Assembly (NCBI RefSeq): GCF_016862575.1
Contig: NZ_BONF01000034.1
Span: 1-64,000 of the forward strand
Direction of reading: 5' to 3'
DNA from: Catellatospora bangladeshensis
GTDB taxonomy: Bacteria; Actinomycetota; Actinomycetes; Mycobacteriales; Micromonosporaceae
DNA length: 64,000 bases
Shown here: positions 15,932 through 24,982 of the stretch, piece by piece
Numbering within the stretch: the first letter of the stretch is position 1
Layout: each line of letters begins with the position of its first letter
The notes under the pieces: generated by a model
Database searches by the model: none
The model's input: only the letters and a program-made list of their open reading frames with translations
Told to the model about the DNA's origin: nothing
Made by a program: the position numbers and the translations under genes

Positions 15932-16156
15932 ATGAACTGGAACAGAGGCATCCGGCAGTTCCACCGCTGGACGTCGGTCGTCTTCACGCTGACCGTCATC
16001 GCCACCTTCATCGCCCTGGCACAGGAGGAGCCCTTGGTGTGGGTGTCCTACGTGCCGCTGCTGCCCCTGTTCCTGCTCCTGTTCAGCGGCCTCTACCTGT
16101 TCGCGCTGCCGTACGTCGCCAGGTGGCGGGCCGGGCGCTCGGCGGCCGCGAGCTGA
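15932..16156 (+). CDS. Small two-helix membrane protein, unknown
   Basis: Protein of 74 residues. A polar N-terminus with RQFHRWTS is followed by a helix VVFTLTVIATFIALA, a short loop and a second helix VPLLPLFLLLFSGLYLFALP, ending in an Arg-rich cytoplasmic tail. GGAGG lies before the ATG. Codon bias matches its neighbours. I do not know the family. It is convergent with the beta-lactamase-fold gene. Confidence 0.75.
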   Translation: MNWNRGIRQFHRWTSVVFTLTVIATFIALAQEEPLVWVSYVPLLPLFLLLFSGLYLFALPYVARWRAGRSAAAS

Positions 16157-16166
16157 CCGGCGCGCC

Positions 16167-17405
16167 TCAGCAGACGGCCTTCTGGAACGGGGCAGGCATC
16201 GGCGGCGCATGGTCCGGGGTCATGTGCGCGGCGATCTGCCGGAACAGCAGGTCGCTGGCGTTGGGATAGTTGCCCTGGCAGTCGAAGGCGCCCGGCAGGT
16301 AGGTCACCGCGACCGAGATGCCGACCTTCTCGGCGGGCAGGAACGCCTCGGTCGCGCTGTAGCCGCCCAGCAGCGGGTTCTGCAGCAGCCAGCCGCCGGA
16401 GCGGACCACGCCCAGGCCGTAGTTGTACCCCTCGACCTGGGTGAAGCAGGAGGGTTTGCAGTTGTCCTGCGGGTGACCGAAGCCGAGCAGGTTCGGGTCG
16501 GTCATGGCGCGGTAGCTCGCCTCGGACAGCAGCGTTCCCTCCCCCACCGCGATCGCGGTCCGGGCCATGTCGTCGATGGTGGTGGTCTGGCTCGCGCCGT
16601 TCGGGGTGCCCCAGTCGGCGTTCCAGAACGTCGCCTCCTCGTAGAACCCGGTGCCCGCCGGGACGCCCAGCGCCTGGCGGCGCTCGGAGCTGAACGAGTG
16701 CAGCACCGGCTCGGGGATGGCTCCCGTGTTGTTCGCGACGGTCTCGCGCAGGCCCATCGGTCCCAGCACTTTCTCGCGCAGCAGCACGTCGAGCGGTTTG
16801 CCGCCGATCTTCGCGAGGATCTCGCCCAGGATCATGAAGTTGGTGTGCGCGTAACTCCAGTTGCTGCCGGGCGGGAACTGGACCGGCCGGGAGAACGCGT
16901 ACTTCATCCGCTCCTCGAAGGTCCAGGACTGGAAGGGGTCGGCGTTGAAGGCCGCGTTCCAGGCCGGGTCGGTCTCGAAGTCGGGATACCCGCTGGTCTG
17001 GTTGGCGAGCATCTTCAAGGTGACCTTGCCCGCCTCGGGGAGGGCGGGCATCCAGCGCTCGACCGGGTCGTCGAGCTTGGCTTTGCCCTCCTCGGTGAAG
17101 AGCAGGAGCAGCGTGCCGAGGTACGCGAACGCGACGGCGCCGTTGCGGAACCGCATCGCGGTGGTGGCGGGCACGCCGTCCAGCGACTCGCCGAACGCCT
17201 GGCTGGTGATCACCTGGTCGCCCTTGGTGACCTTGAAGACGGCGGCCCTCAGCGAGCCGGCGGTCATACCGTCGCGGACGATCTTCGCGACCGCCTCCGC
17301 CTGCGGGCTGGGCGCCCCGGTCGCCTGGGTCGCCGCACCGGCGGGCGCCGTACATGCCCCGAGCAGGAGGGCGGCCGCGAGCAGCAACCGCGAATGAAAG
17401 TTCAC
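16167..17405 (-). CDS. Beta-lactamase-fold lipoprotein lacking the catalytic Ser and Lys
   Basis: Exported lipoprotein (lipobox LLGAC, Cys18) of 412 residues with the fold of serine beta-lactamases/peptidase S12: LDDPVERWMPALPEAGKVTLKMLANQTSGYPDF and GPMGLRETV are typical framework segments. The active-site region that normally reads FRxGSxTK is FRNGAVAF here (residues 86-93), so the nucleophile is Ala90 and the general base position is Phe93. The usual YxN becomes YAH. It is therefore probably not a hydrolase but a binding or signalling pseudoenzyme. It starts with GTG without an obvious ribosome site; TATCCT upstream could be a -10 box of a leaderless mRNA. Confidence 0.85.
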   Translation of the reverse strand: MNFHSRLLLAAALLLGACTAPAGAATQATGAPSPQAEAVAKIVRDGMTAGSLRAAVFKVTKGDQVITSQAFGESLDGVPATTAMRFRNGAVAFAYLGTLLLLFTEEGKAKLDDPVERWMPALPEAGKVTLKMLANQTSGYPDFETDPAWNAAFNADPFQSWTFEERMKYAFSRPVQFPPGSNWSYAHTNFMILGEILAKIGGKPLDVLLREKVLGPMGLRETVANNTGAIPEPVLHSFSSERRQALGVPAGTGFYEEATFWNADWGTPNGASQTTTIDDMARTAIAVGEGTLLSEASYRAMTDPNLLGFGHPQDNCKPSCFTQVEGYNYGLGVVRSGGWLLQNPLLGGYSATEAFLPAEKVGISVAVTYLPGAFDCQGNYPNASDLLFRQIAAHMTPDHAPPMPAPFQKAVC

Positions 17406-17560
17406 GATTGAGGATATCTGCGCATTCGGCCCTAACGGGTGACAACCGGCGAAACGGATTCATCTCCCCGCTGGGGGTGTCCGCGCATGTCAGAGGCGTC
17501 AGGTCTACTGACCGGACGGCGCGGCGCCCTGCCGCCGTCCGATGTGTGAGGGGATCAGCG

Positions 17561-18643
17561 GTGGCCGACCTGAAAGACAACATCAACGACGCGAGCATCG
17601 CCCGGCTGGCGGCCGCCGTCAGCCGGGTGCACCCGGCGTTCCCGGCCGCGGGCTTCGCCGCCGCGGCCGCGACCGGGCTCGCGCCGCTGGCCCTCAAGCA
17701 GCGCGTATCCGTGGTCGCCGGCGCGCTCGCCGCACACCTGCCGCAGCCGTTCCCGCAGGCCGGGCGGGTGCTGCGGGAGACCGTCGCGGCGACCCCGCTG
17801 GACATGTGGAGCGCCTGGCCCGCCACCGAGTACGTCGCCGTGCACGGGCTGGGCCACCCCGACGACGCGCTCGACACCCTGTCCGCGCTGACCTCGCATG
17901 CCACGGCCGAGTTCGCGATCCGCCCCTACCTGGCCGCGCACCCTGAGCACACGCTGCGCCGCCTGCACGTCTGGGCCGAGGACCCCGACCAGCACCTGCG
18001 CCGCCTGGCCTCCGAGGGCTCCCGGCCGCGCCTGCCCTGGGCCTCGCGCGTGCCGCTGCTGGCCGATCCGCAGGTCACCATCCCGCTGCTGGACCGGCTG
18101 CACGACGACCCCGAGCCGTACGTGCGCCGCTCGGTGGCCAACCACCTCAACGACATCACCAAGGACCACCCGGACACCGCCCTGGCCACCGCGCGCCGCT
18201 GGGCCGCCACCGGCGGCGGCGCCGCCTGGGTGGTCCGGCACGCGCTGCGCTCCCTGGTCAAGCAGGGGCACCCGGAGGCCCTGGAGCTGCTCGGCTACGA
18301 CCACGGCGCGGACGTGGCCGTCACCGGCCTGACCGTCACGCCCGGCACGCTGCCCATCGGCGGGCAGGTCACCATCGCGTTCACGCTGACCGCCGGGGCC
18401 GGGGCGCGGGCCGCCGTGGACTACGTCGTGCACCACGCGGGAGCCCGCGGGCCCCGTGCGCCGAAGGTGTTCAAGCTGACCACGGCCGACCTCGCGCCCG
18501 GCGTGCCGCGCGAGATCACCCGCCGCCACACCTTCCAGCACGTCAGCGTCCGGCGCCTGCACCCTGGCCCGCACCGCATCGACATCCAGGTCAACGGCCG
18601 TGTCCTGGCCGGAGCCTCGATCACCCTGCTCGACGGCGAGTGA
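17561..18643 (+). CDS. DNA alkylation repair protein (HEAT-like, AlkC/AlkD superfamily)
   Basis: Soluble protein of 360 residues. Helical HEAT-like repeats span about residues 20-260; the block RRLASEGSRPRLPW followed by LLDRLHDDPEPYVRRSVANHLNDITKDHPD is the recognisable signature of the actinobacterial DNA alkylation repair group. Residues 265-355 form an all-beta extension (LTVTPGTLPIGGQVTIAFTL...). Family members excise N3- or N7-alkylpurines without base flipping, by superfamily inference. The frame is open from 17354, but GTG 17561 has GAGGGG about eight bases upstream and starts at the first conserved helix. Single gene. Confidence 0.85.
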   Translation: MADLKDNINDASIARLAAAVSRVHPAFPAAGFAAAAATGLAPLALKQRVSVVAGALAAHLPQPFPQAGRVLRETVAATPLDMWSAWPATEYVAVHGLGHPDDALDTLSALTSHATAEFAIRPYLAAHPEHTLRRLHVWAEDPDQHLRRLASEGSRPRLPWASRVPLLADPQVTIPLLDRLHDDPEPYVRRSVANHLNDITKDHPDTALATARRWAATGGGAAWVVRHALRSLVKQGHPEALELLGYDHGADVAVTGLTVTPGTLPIGGQVTIAFTLTAGAGARAAVDYVVHHAGARGPRAPKVFKLTTADLAPGVPREITRRHTFQHVSVRRLHPGPHRIDIQVNGRVLAGASITLLDGE

Positions 18644-18653
18644 CCGCCGTTGC

Positions 18654-18824
18654 TCAGCCGGAGCAGCCGCCGCCCGGGTCGGCGGGCACGGCGAACGGGT
18701 TCACGGCGATCGGCTGCCGCCCGGACCGCTCGCGCAGGTCCGGCTGCGGCTCGTCGGGGGAGCTGAACACCAGCGTCGTCTGCAGGCGCACACGCGCCGG
18801 ACGGTCAGCGGCCACGGCTGTCAA
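18654..18824 (-). CDS. Small hypothetical protein, 56 residues
   Basis: Unrecognised. The TTG at 18824 has GAGGAG six bases upstream. The product (LQTTLVFSSPDEPQPDLRER and RQPIAVNPFAVPADPGGG segments) is Pro/Asp-rich with no helix or signal. The frame stays open to 18980, but the upstream part is Arg-rich and lacks character. It is convergent with the alkylation repair gene, eleven bases apart. Confidence 0.45.
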   Translation of the reverse strand: MTAVAADRPARVRLQTTLVFSSPDEPQPDLRERSGRQPIAVNPFAVPADPGGGCSG

Positions 18825-19039
18825 CTCGGGCTCCTCGGTGGTCGGTCGGTGCCGCGCCCGTCTCGGTGCGGCTGGACGCGACCATACCCACCGGATGCGA
18901 CAGATAACTCGGCTTTTTCGACCATCGGACGTCCGGCGGCCGGAGTTTGGGTTCCGTACCCTCGGGTAGGCGCCAGCCACGGCCGGTCCCTGTCCGCACC
19001 GGGACGGCCCTCTTGCGCGCGCCGCCCCCGGGAGTCAGC

Positions 19040-20296
19040 ATGCCCACCTCCGACATCGCCCCGCCACCGACCTCCGAGGCGCTCGCCGAAGCCCGCTGGC
19101 AGGCGGGCCTGCGCTCGGTGCAGCAGCGGCTGCGCGCGGGCCGCGACCGCACTCCCCTGGTGCTACCGGACTTCGGCGACCAGCACGAGGAGGAGACCCC
19201 GGCCGACGCCGACCAGGCGGTCCCCTACTGGCTGCGCCTGGCCGGCGCGTGGGGCTGGCGCTTCCTCGTCCTGGCCGCCGTCGGCTGGGTGCTGCTGTCG
19301 CTGGCCGCGCGGCTCGCCCAGGTGCTCGTCCCGCTGGCCATCGCGCTGCTGCTGGCGGCGCTGCTCTCCCCCGCGGTGCAGGTCCTGCGCCACCGGCTGC
19401 GGCTGCCCGCCTCCCTGGCCACCGCCCTCGTGCTGTTCGGCGGGGTGCTCGGCGCCGTCGGCCTGGTCACGCTGCTCGTCACCCAGCTGATCGACGGCAC
19501 CCCCGAACTGAGCGAGAACGCCTCGGCCGGCCTGCAGCAGATCCGCGAGTGGCTGCGCACCGGGCCGCTGCACCTGTCCACGCACCAGCTCGACACCGCC
19601 GTCGACGCCGGCGCCGCCTGGGTGCGCGACAACCGGCAGAACCTCACCAGCGGGCTGTTCGCCACCGCCGGCGCGAGCTTCCAGATCCTCGTCACCGCGA
19701 TGCTGATCCTGGTCGTGACGTTCTTCTTCCTGCGCGACGGGCGGCGGCTGTGGCACCTGGCGATGATCGCCGTGCCGCGGCGCGCGCGGCGGCCGGTGCT
19801 GGAGGCGGGCAACGCGGGCTGGCTGACGCTGGTCGCGTACGTGCGGGCCACCGTCATCGTCGCGTTCATCGACGCGCTCGGGATCGGCCTGGCCCTGGTC
19901 CTGCTCCGGGTCGAGTTCGCGTTCGTGCTGGCCGCGCTCGTGTTCCTGGCGTCGTTCATCCCGATCCTCGGGGCGACCGTGTCCGGGGCGGTGGCGGTGC
20001 TCGTCGCGCTCGTCGACCAGGGGCCGGTCACCGCCGTGATCGTGCTGGCCGCGGTGATCCTGGTGCAGCAGCTCGAAGGCCACGTGCTCCAGCCGCTGAT
20101 CATGGGGCGGGCCGTGTCGATCCACCCGCTGGCGGTGATCGTGGCGCTCGCCGCGGGCGTCGCCATCGCCGGCATCGTCGGCGCGCTGGTCGCGGTGCCG
20201 ATCGTCGCGGTGCTCAACACCGCGCTGCGGCACCTCATGCAGGGCCGCCAGCCCGCCCCCGACGCCGTCGTCGTCAGCGCGGACCCGACCCCCTGA
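19040..20296 (+). CDS. AI-2E family (PerM-like) membrane transporter
   Basis: Integral membrane protein of 418 residues. After a 70-residue polar N-terminus come two close helices (FLVLAAVGWVLLSLAARLAQVLVPLAIALLLAALLSP, seen as two spans), a long soluble loop of about 90 residues and a C-terminal helical bundle with LEGHVLQPLIMGRAVSIHPLAVIVAL, the family hallmark. Substrates in the family range from autoinducer-2 to Na+/H+; none can be assigned. ATG 19040 has GGAG upstream; the longer frame from 18947 begins in an Arg/Pro stretch without character. Confidence 0.92.
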   Translation: MPTSDIAPPPTSEALAEARWQAGLRSVQQRLRAGRDRTPLVLPDFGDQHEEETPADADQAVPYWLRLAGAWGWRFLVLAAVGWVLLSLAARLAQVLVPLAIALLLAALLSPAVQVLRHRLRLPASLATALVLFGGVLGAVGLVTLLVTQLIDGTPELSENASAGLQQIREWLRTGPLHLSTHQLDTAVDAGAAWVRDNRQNLTSGLFATAGASFQILVTAMLILVVTFFFLRDGRRLWHLAMIAVPRRARRPVLEAGNAGWLTLVAYVRATVIVAFIDALGIGLALVLLRVEFAFVLAALVFLASFIPILGATVSGAVAVLVALVDQGPVTAVIVLAAVILVQQLEGHVLQPLIMGRAVSIHPLAVIVALAAGVAIAGIVGALVAVPIVAVLNTALRHLMQGRQPAPDAVVVSADPTP

Positions 20297-20329
20297 CCCG
20301 GCCCGGCCACGCCCGGCCGGGCGGGGGCG

Positions 20330-20394
20330 AAGATCGCTGTCTCGTGTCGAAATGCTGAGTTCAGCCTGAGGTTTGGACACGGGACAGCGATCTT
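20330..20394. repeat. Long interrupted palindrome after the AI-2E gene
   Basis: Two 19-base arms, AAGATCGCTGTCTCGTGTC and GACACGGGACAGCGATCTT, pair at 18 of 19 positions around a 27-base loop that itself contains GCTGA-gt-TCAGC. Position fits a terminator, but the length and near-perfection resemble a dispersed intergenic palindrome. Confidence 0.7.
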
Positions 20395-20472
20395 GCCCGG
20401 TGGGTGGGTGCCTTCGCCGCCGCAGCGGCGGGCCTGGTGTCAGGCCGGGTTCGGCCGGGTACGAGACCTGGC

Positions 20473-20766
20473 ATGAGCGAACCGACTTTCACGCCGCCCG
20501 CGGAGGACTTCGAGCCGCCGCCCGAGGCGGAGCCCTTGCCCGAGCCCAAGGGCGGCGACCTGCCCGAGCACGCCCACGACCAGGACGGCGCGCAGGCCCG
20601 CGCCGAGTCCCCGAGGCGTGACCCGCAGGTGCCGGATGACCGGGACACGCCACCGCCGGGCATGGACGACTACGGCACCACGCCGGGCGGCCAGCGGCGC
20701 AGCGACACCCTGGACGACCGCCTGGCCCGCGAGGAGCCCGACTCGGTCGGCGAACCGCCGGACTGA
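20473..20766 (+). CDS. Small acidic, Pro-rich protein (DUF5709-like tail)
   Basis: Soluble, probably disordered protein of 97 residues rich in Glu, Asp and Pro. The ending DTLDDRLAREEPD resembles the closing motif of DUF5709 proteins, so I place it there tentatively. No catalytic residues or signal. It lies in a block of envelope/stress genes and is followed by a hairpin shared with a convergent gene. Confidence 0.65.
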   Translation: MSEPTFTPPAEDFEPPPEAEPLPEPKGGDLPEHAHDQDGAQARAESPRRDPQVPDDRDTPPPGMDDYGTTPGGQRRSDTLDDRLAREEPDSVGEPPD

Positions 20767-20781
20767 TCCCGCACATACGAC

Positions 20782-20813
20782 GAGGGTGGCCCCGCCGGAG
20801 CAGGGCCACCCTC
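20782..20813. terminator. Bidirectional terminator hairpin
   Basis: Perfect 11-bp stem GAGGGTGGCCC/GGGCCACCCTC with a 10-base loop, between the convergent genes ending at 20766 and 20827; followed by CTCTC. Confidence 0.8.
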
Positions 20814-20826
20814 TCTCATCGCAGGC

Positions 20827-21225
20827 TCAGCGCGTGGCGCGCCTGCCGACCAGGTACGCCACCAGCACGGCCGCGGCGCCGACGGCCCACGGGGTGGGGT
20901 TGGCGCGGATCCGGTCGCGCAGGTCGCGGCCGAGGGCCTCCCACTGCTCGGTGCTGCGGGGCATCCGGTCGGCCAGGTCGTGCGCCAGCTCGGCGGCGTG
21001 GTCCTTGACCAGGCCCGCCGTCTCGACGGTCCGGTCCTTGACCGCCAGCGCGGCGGTGCCCGCCTCGTCCTTGAGGGTCGCCGCCTTGTCCGCGATCTCC
21101 CGCCCGGTGGCGGTCAGCGTCTGCCTGACCTCGTCCGCACGCTCGGCGACCGCCGCGCCGGCGTCGGTGGCACGCTGCGTGACCTGGTCGACAGCGGCCT
21201 CTACGTTCTTGTCCTTCGGTGGCAT
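20827..21225 (-). CDS. DUF3618-like protein, coiled helix plus C-terminal membrane anchor
   Basis: Protein of 132 residues. A long amphipathic Ala/Asp/Lys-rich helix (residues 5-90: repeated patterns such as VTQRATDAGAAVAERADEV) precedes a single C-terminal helix AVGAAAVLVAYLVG and an Arg tail. The helix repeats resemble LEA or YtxH proteins and the end resembles DUF3618. A tail-anchored stress protein associated with the membrane is the likely description; the exact role is unknown. Confidence 0.75.
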   Translation of the reverse strand: MPPKDKNVEAAVDQVTQRATDAGAAVAERADEVRQTLTATGREIADKAATLKDEAGTAALAVKDRTVETAGLVKDHAAELAHDLADRMPRSTEQWEALGRDLRDRIRANPTPWAVGAAAVLVAYLVGRRATR

Positions 21226-21351
21226 GACGTCAAGTTCCCTTCGCAGACTGTGGTGCGAACCCGATACCCGCCGATCGGGGCGCTAATCACCGGGCGGGCC
21301 ACCAGCTCACGGTCCGGATTAGGCGCCGCCGCGGCGCGGTATGTAGCCGCC

Positions 21352-22344
21352 ATGTCAGACCACCCCGAGACCTCCCCCTCCACGCCCCCGCCACCGGACG
21401 CGGGGCCCCGCAGCCCTGCGCAGTTCAGCCTGCGTTCCTGGTGGGCGGTGCTGCGCCGCACCGCCAAGGAGGCCGACACCGACAGCCTCCAGGTATGGGC
21501 GGCCGCGCTGACCTACTACGGCGTGCTGTCGCTGTTCCCCGGCATCCTGGTGCTGGTCGCCGTCGTCGGGCTCATCGACGACCGGCTCGTCGACGACGTG
21601 CTCGGCGAGGTGTTCCCGATCATGCCCGGCGCGGTGCAGGAGATCTTCACCGCCGCACTGGAGAACGTGCAGGCCAACGATGCCAAGGCCGGGATCGCCG
21701 CGCTCATCGGTCTGGCCGTGGCGATGTGGTCCGCGTCCGGCTACATCGACGCGTTCATGCAGGCGTCCAACGCCGTCTACGACGTGCCGGAGGGGCGGCC
21801 GCTGTGGAAGCGGCTGCCCCTGCGGCTCGCCGTCACGCTGGTCACCGGCGTGCTGCTGGTCGCCAGCGTGCTGATCGTGGTGCTCAGCGGCCGGCTGGCC
21901 GAGGCCGTCGGCGACGTGCTGGGCCTGCCCGGACCGGCCGTGACCGCCTGGCAGATCCTCAAGTGGCCGGTCCTGGTGATCCTCATCGGAGCGATGTTCG
22001 GGCTGCTGTACCGGGCCTCGCCCAACGCGCGGCAGGGCGGCTTCCGGTGGATCACGCCGGGCTGCGCGGTCGCGGTCGTGCTGTGGGTGGCGGCGTCGGC
22101 CGGTTTCGGCTTCTACGCCGCGCACTTCGGCTCGTACGCCGAGACCTACGGCAGCCTCGGCGGCGTCATCGTGTTCCTGATCTGGCTGTGGCTGTCCAAC
22201 CTGGCGCTCCTGCTCGGCGCCGAACTCGACGCCGAGCTGGAGCGCCAGCGGGCCATCGCCGCCGGGCACCCGGCCGGGCAGGAGCCTTACCTGCAGATGC
22301 GCGACAGCAAGGCCGTCGAGCCCGGCGACAAGCAGCACCTCTGA
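21352..22344 (+). CDS. YihY/BrkB-family inner membrane protein
   Basis: Membrane protein of 330 residues with six helices. It contains the family landmarks AAALTYYGVLSLFPGILVLVA, AMWSASGYIDAFMQASNAVYDVPEGRP, YRASPNARQGGFRWITPG and the last-helix block GSLGGVIVFLIWLWLSNLALLLGAELDAELERQR. Once thought to be RNase BN, the family is now regarded as membrane proteins of unknown transport role. The ATG at 21352 follows the divergent DUF3618-like gene; the upstream frame extension is not coding. Convergent with the MMPL gene, 18 bases away. Confidence 0.95.
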   Translation: MSDHPETSPSTPPPPDAGPRSPAQFSLRSWWAVLRRTAKEADTDSLQVWAAALTYYGVLSLFPGILVLVAVVGLIDDRLVDDVLGEVFPIMPGAVQEIFTAALENVQANDAKAGIAALIGLAVAMWSASGYIDAFMQASNAVYDVPEGRPLWKRLPLRLAVTLVTGVLLVASVLIVVLSGRLAEAVGDVLGLPGPAVTAWQILKWPVLVILIGAMFGLLYRASPNARQGGFRWITPGCAVAVVLWVAASAGFGFYAAHFGSYAETYGSLGGVIVFLIWLWLSNLALLLGAELDAELERQRAIAAGHPAGQEPYLQMRDSKAVEPGDKQHL

Positions 22345-22362
22345 CCCGCCCGCCGGACCGCC

Positions 22363-24753
22363 CTAGCTCTCCCGCCGGGGCGGCTCGGCCGCGGGCCGCT
22401 CCGACTCGGCCGCGGGGACCGACTCGGCCGCGGACACCGGCTTGGACCGGGACATCGGCTTGGACTGAGACACCGGCTCGGGCTCCGACACCGGCTCGGG
22501 CTCGGACACCTCGGGCTCGGGTTCCGGCTGCCGCTGGTGCACGACCTTGCGCACCCGCTCCAGACGGCCCCGGCCGCCGACCGCCTCCATGACGGTCAGC
22601 AGCGCCGGGGCCAGCACCGAGCGCACCACGAACGCGTCCAGCAGGATGCCCACCGACAGCGCGAACGCCAGCTCCCGGAACGGCCGCAGCGGCACGATCG
22701 CGAGCAGGCCGAAGCTCACCGCGAGGGTGAACGCCGCGGTGCGGATGGCCCGCGCCGACTGCGGCAGGGTGATCGCCAGCGCCTCGCGCAGCGGCCGGTG
22801 CCGGGCCTCGTTCCAGGCCGGGCCGATACCGAAGATGTTGTAGTCGGAACCGAGCGCGACCAGCAGCACCGCGGCGGCGAACGGCACGTAGAAGGTCAGC
22901 CCGTCCGCGCCGAGGTGCTCCTGGAACAGCCAGGTGGTCGCACCGAGGGTGGCCCCGATGGCCAGCACGCTGCACGCCAGCAGCGCCAGCGGCGCCCACA
23001 GGGCCCGCAGGTAGAGCATCAGGAACAGCAGGTTCGCGGCGAGCGCTGCCAGCGCGATCCGGCCCAGGTCGGACATGGTCTGGTCGACGATGACCTTGGC
23101 GATGGCGGTGTCGCCGCCGAGGCTGAACCCGGTGCCGCCGAGCCCGGCGGCGTCCAGCAGGCCGGGCAGGTCCGCGTCCAGGCTGGTGAGGGTCCGCACG
23201 GCGGTCGCGCCGAGCGGCTCGTCGTCCAGCACGAGCAGGTAGCGGGCCGCGCCGCCGTCGGGCGACCGGAACAGGTTCAGCTCGGACGGGATGGCCCGGT
23301 CGGCCGGGCCGATGACGGCCGCCACCCCGGTCCGCTTCGACAGCTCCTGCTGCAGCCGGGTCAGCTGCTCGGTGCGGGCGGCCACGCCGTCGCCCTCCAG
23401 CAGCAGCTCGGTGGGCGACAGGATGCCCGCGGCGAAGCCCGCCTCGGCCTCGGCGGCGGCCTTACGCGCGGGATGGTCCGCCGGGAGGGCCTCGACGAAC
23501 GAGACGCCCAGGCCCATGTGCCGGGCGGGCAGCGCGGCGGCGACCAGGCCGCCGACGCACAGCAGCAGCACCGGCAGTGCCACCAGGGGCCGGGTGAGCA
23601 GCCGGGCCCACCGGCCGCCGGTGTGCTCCGGCTGCTCGGCAGGGTCGGCGGTGGCCGCCCGGCGGCCCGGCGCCCACAGCGCGGCGCCCCCGAGGATCGC
23701 CAGCAGGGCGGGGACCAGCGTCACCGACACGAGCATGCCGATGAGCACGGCGACGGCCATGCCCGGCCCGAAGGCCCGGAACGCGGCCGAGTCCGCCACG
23801 ATCAGCGCACCGGTGCCCGCGGCCGCGGTCGCCCCGGCGGTGGCGATGATCGGGGTGAACCGGGAGGCCGCCTGGCGGGCCGCCTCCAGCCGCCCCTCCC
23901 CCGCCGCCAGGCGCGTACGCACGCCGGACAGGTAGAACACGACGTAGTCGGTGACCACGCCGAGCAGCAGCGCGACCAGCAGCGGTTGTGTCTCCTGCGG
24001 CACCGGCACGCCGAACCGGCCCGCCAGCTCGCCGCCGACGTGCAGCGTCAGCATGATCGCGATCCCGGCCACGCCCAGTGCGAGCAGCGGCGCGACCAGT
24101 GACCGGAACGCCACCGCGACGATGACGAACACGGCCACGACGGTGATCGCCTCCAGCCACGGCAGCGACGACAGCACGATGCCGCCCTGCTCGACGCGGG
24201 CGGGCACGGAGCCGGTCACGCCGACCACGGCGTCGTCGGCGTCGTACTGCTCGGCGGCGAACTTCTGCGCGGCTTCGAGCTGTTCGGCGAAGCTGGCGTC
24301 GGGGGCGGTGAACAGCATGGTGATCACCGTGGTGCCGTTCTCGCGGGCGCCCGGCAGCAGCTTCAGCGTGTTCGCGACCGGGATCGCGGCGAGGATCGCG
24401 GTGTCCGCGAGCTTGCCCTCGCTGACCGCCTGGGCGCGGGCGACGGCGTCGGCCTGCACCGAGGCGGGCAGCCCGTTCGGGTCGCGCTGCACGATCGAGA
24501 TCCGGCTCAGCAGCGGCAGGCCGAACCGTTCGAACGAGCGGACCTCGCTGCGCACCGCCGGGTTGTCCACCGACACGAGCTGCCCGAGGTCGCTGCCGCC
24601 CTGGCCGAGCGCGGGCAGGTACACCATCGCGGCGGCCGTGGCGGCCAGCCAGGCCAGCACGATCACCCAGCGCAGCCAGACCACGATCTCGGCGTACCAC
24701 TCCAGCAGGAAGCTGGGCCGCCACCGGCTGCGCGGCATCGGTTCGGTGCTCAT
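22363..24753 (-). CDS. MMPL-family (RND superfamily) transporter
   Basis: Inner-membrane exporter of 796 residues with two halves, each having one helix, an extracytoplasmic domain and five helices. Landmarks: GVVTDYVVFYLSGVRTRL in the first half and ALGSDYNIFGIGPAWNEARHRPLREAL in the second, both carrying the proton-relay Asp-Tyr pair, and TPIIATAGATAAAGTGAL. Actinobacterial MMPL proteins export lipids or glycolipids to the envelope. The C-terminal 45 residues are an unusual low-complexity tail of Ser-Glu-Pro and Ser-Lys-Pro units. GGAG precedes the ATG. Confidence 0.94.
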   Translation of the reverse strand: MSTEPMPRSRWRPSFLLEWYAEIVVWLRWVIVLAWLAATAAAMVYLPALGQGGSDLGQLVSVDNPAVRSEVRSFERFGLPLLSRISIVQRDPNGLPASVQADAVARAQAVSEGKLADTAILAAIPVANTLKLLPGARENGTTVITMLFTAPDASFAEQLEAAQKFAAEQYDADDAVVGVTGSVPARVEQGGIVLSSLPWLEAITVVAVFVIVAVAFRSLVAPLLALGVAGIAIMLTLHVGGELAGRFGVPVPQETQPLLVALLLGVVTDYVVFYLSGVRTRLAAGEGRLEAARQAASRFTPIIATAGATAAAGTGALIVADSAAFRAFGPGMAVAVLIGMLVSVTLVPALLAILGGAALWAPGRRAATADPAEQPEHTGGRWARLLTRPLVALPVLLLCVGGLVAAALPARHMGLGVSFVEALPADHPARKAAAEAEAGFAAGILSPTELLLEGDGVAARTEQLTRLQQELSKRTGVAAVIGPADRAIPSELNLFRSPDGGAARYLLVLDDEPLGATAVRTLTSLDADLPGLLDAAGLGGTGFSLGGDTAIAKVIVDQTMSDLGRIALAALAANLLFLMLYLRALWAPLALLACSVLAIGATLGATTWLFQEHLGADGLTFYVPFAAAVLLVALGSDYNIFGIGPAWNEARHRPLREALAITLPQSARAIRTAAFTLAVSFGLLAIVPLRPFRELAFALSVGILLDAFVVRSVLAPALLTVMEAVGGRGRLERVRKVVHQRQPEPEPEVSEPEPVSEPEPVSQSKPMSRSKPVSAAESVPAAESERPAAEPPRRES
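22376..22515 (-). repeat. Degenerate SEPEPV/SKPM repeat in the MMPL tail
   Basis: Protein-level tandem units VSEPEPVSEPEPVSQSKPMS and related AAES units at the C-terminus of the transporter, reflected in imperfect 18-base DNA repeats (cacnggctcgggctccga type). Length is likely to vary between strains. Confidence 0.55.
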
Positions 24754-24936
24754 CGGGCGGCTCCTCGTGGCATGACAGTCCTCCCCACCGCGGCCCGGCC
24801 CACGCCGGTGCGGTTCTGTGCGAATAGAAGGCGGGCCGGCGGTACACGGCCCGCCGATGTCACTGCGGTGCCCGGCCGGGAGCCGGGCAAACGTGCCGCC
24901 CCGGCGGGCGGCGCGGAATCCGGGCGCGGACGCGAT

Positions 24937-24969
24937 GGAGCCCGTGCCCCGCAGGGAGGCACGGGCTCC
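24937..24969 (-). terminator. Terminator of the DUF4235 gene
   Basis: Perfect 12-bp stem GGAGCCCGTGCC/GGCACGGGCTCC with a 9-base loop, 14 bases past the minus-strand stop at 24983. Confidence 0.75.
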
Positions 24970-24982
24970 GCGACCCGGCGGG

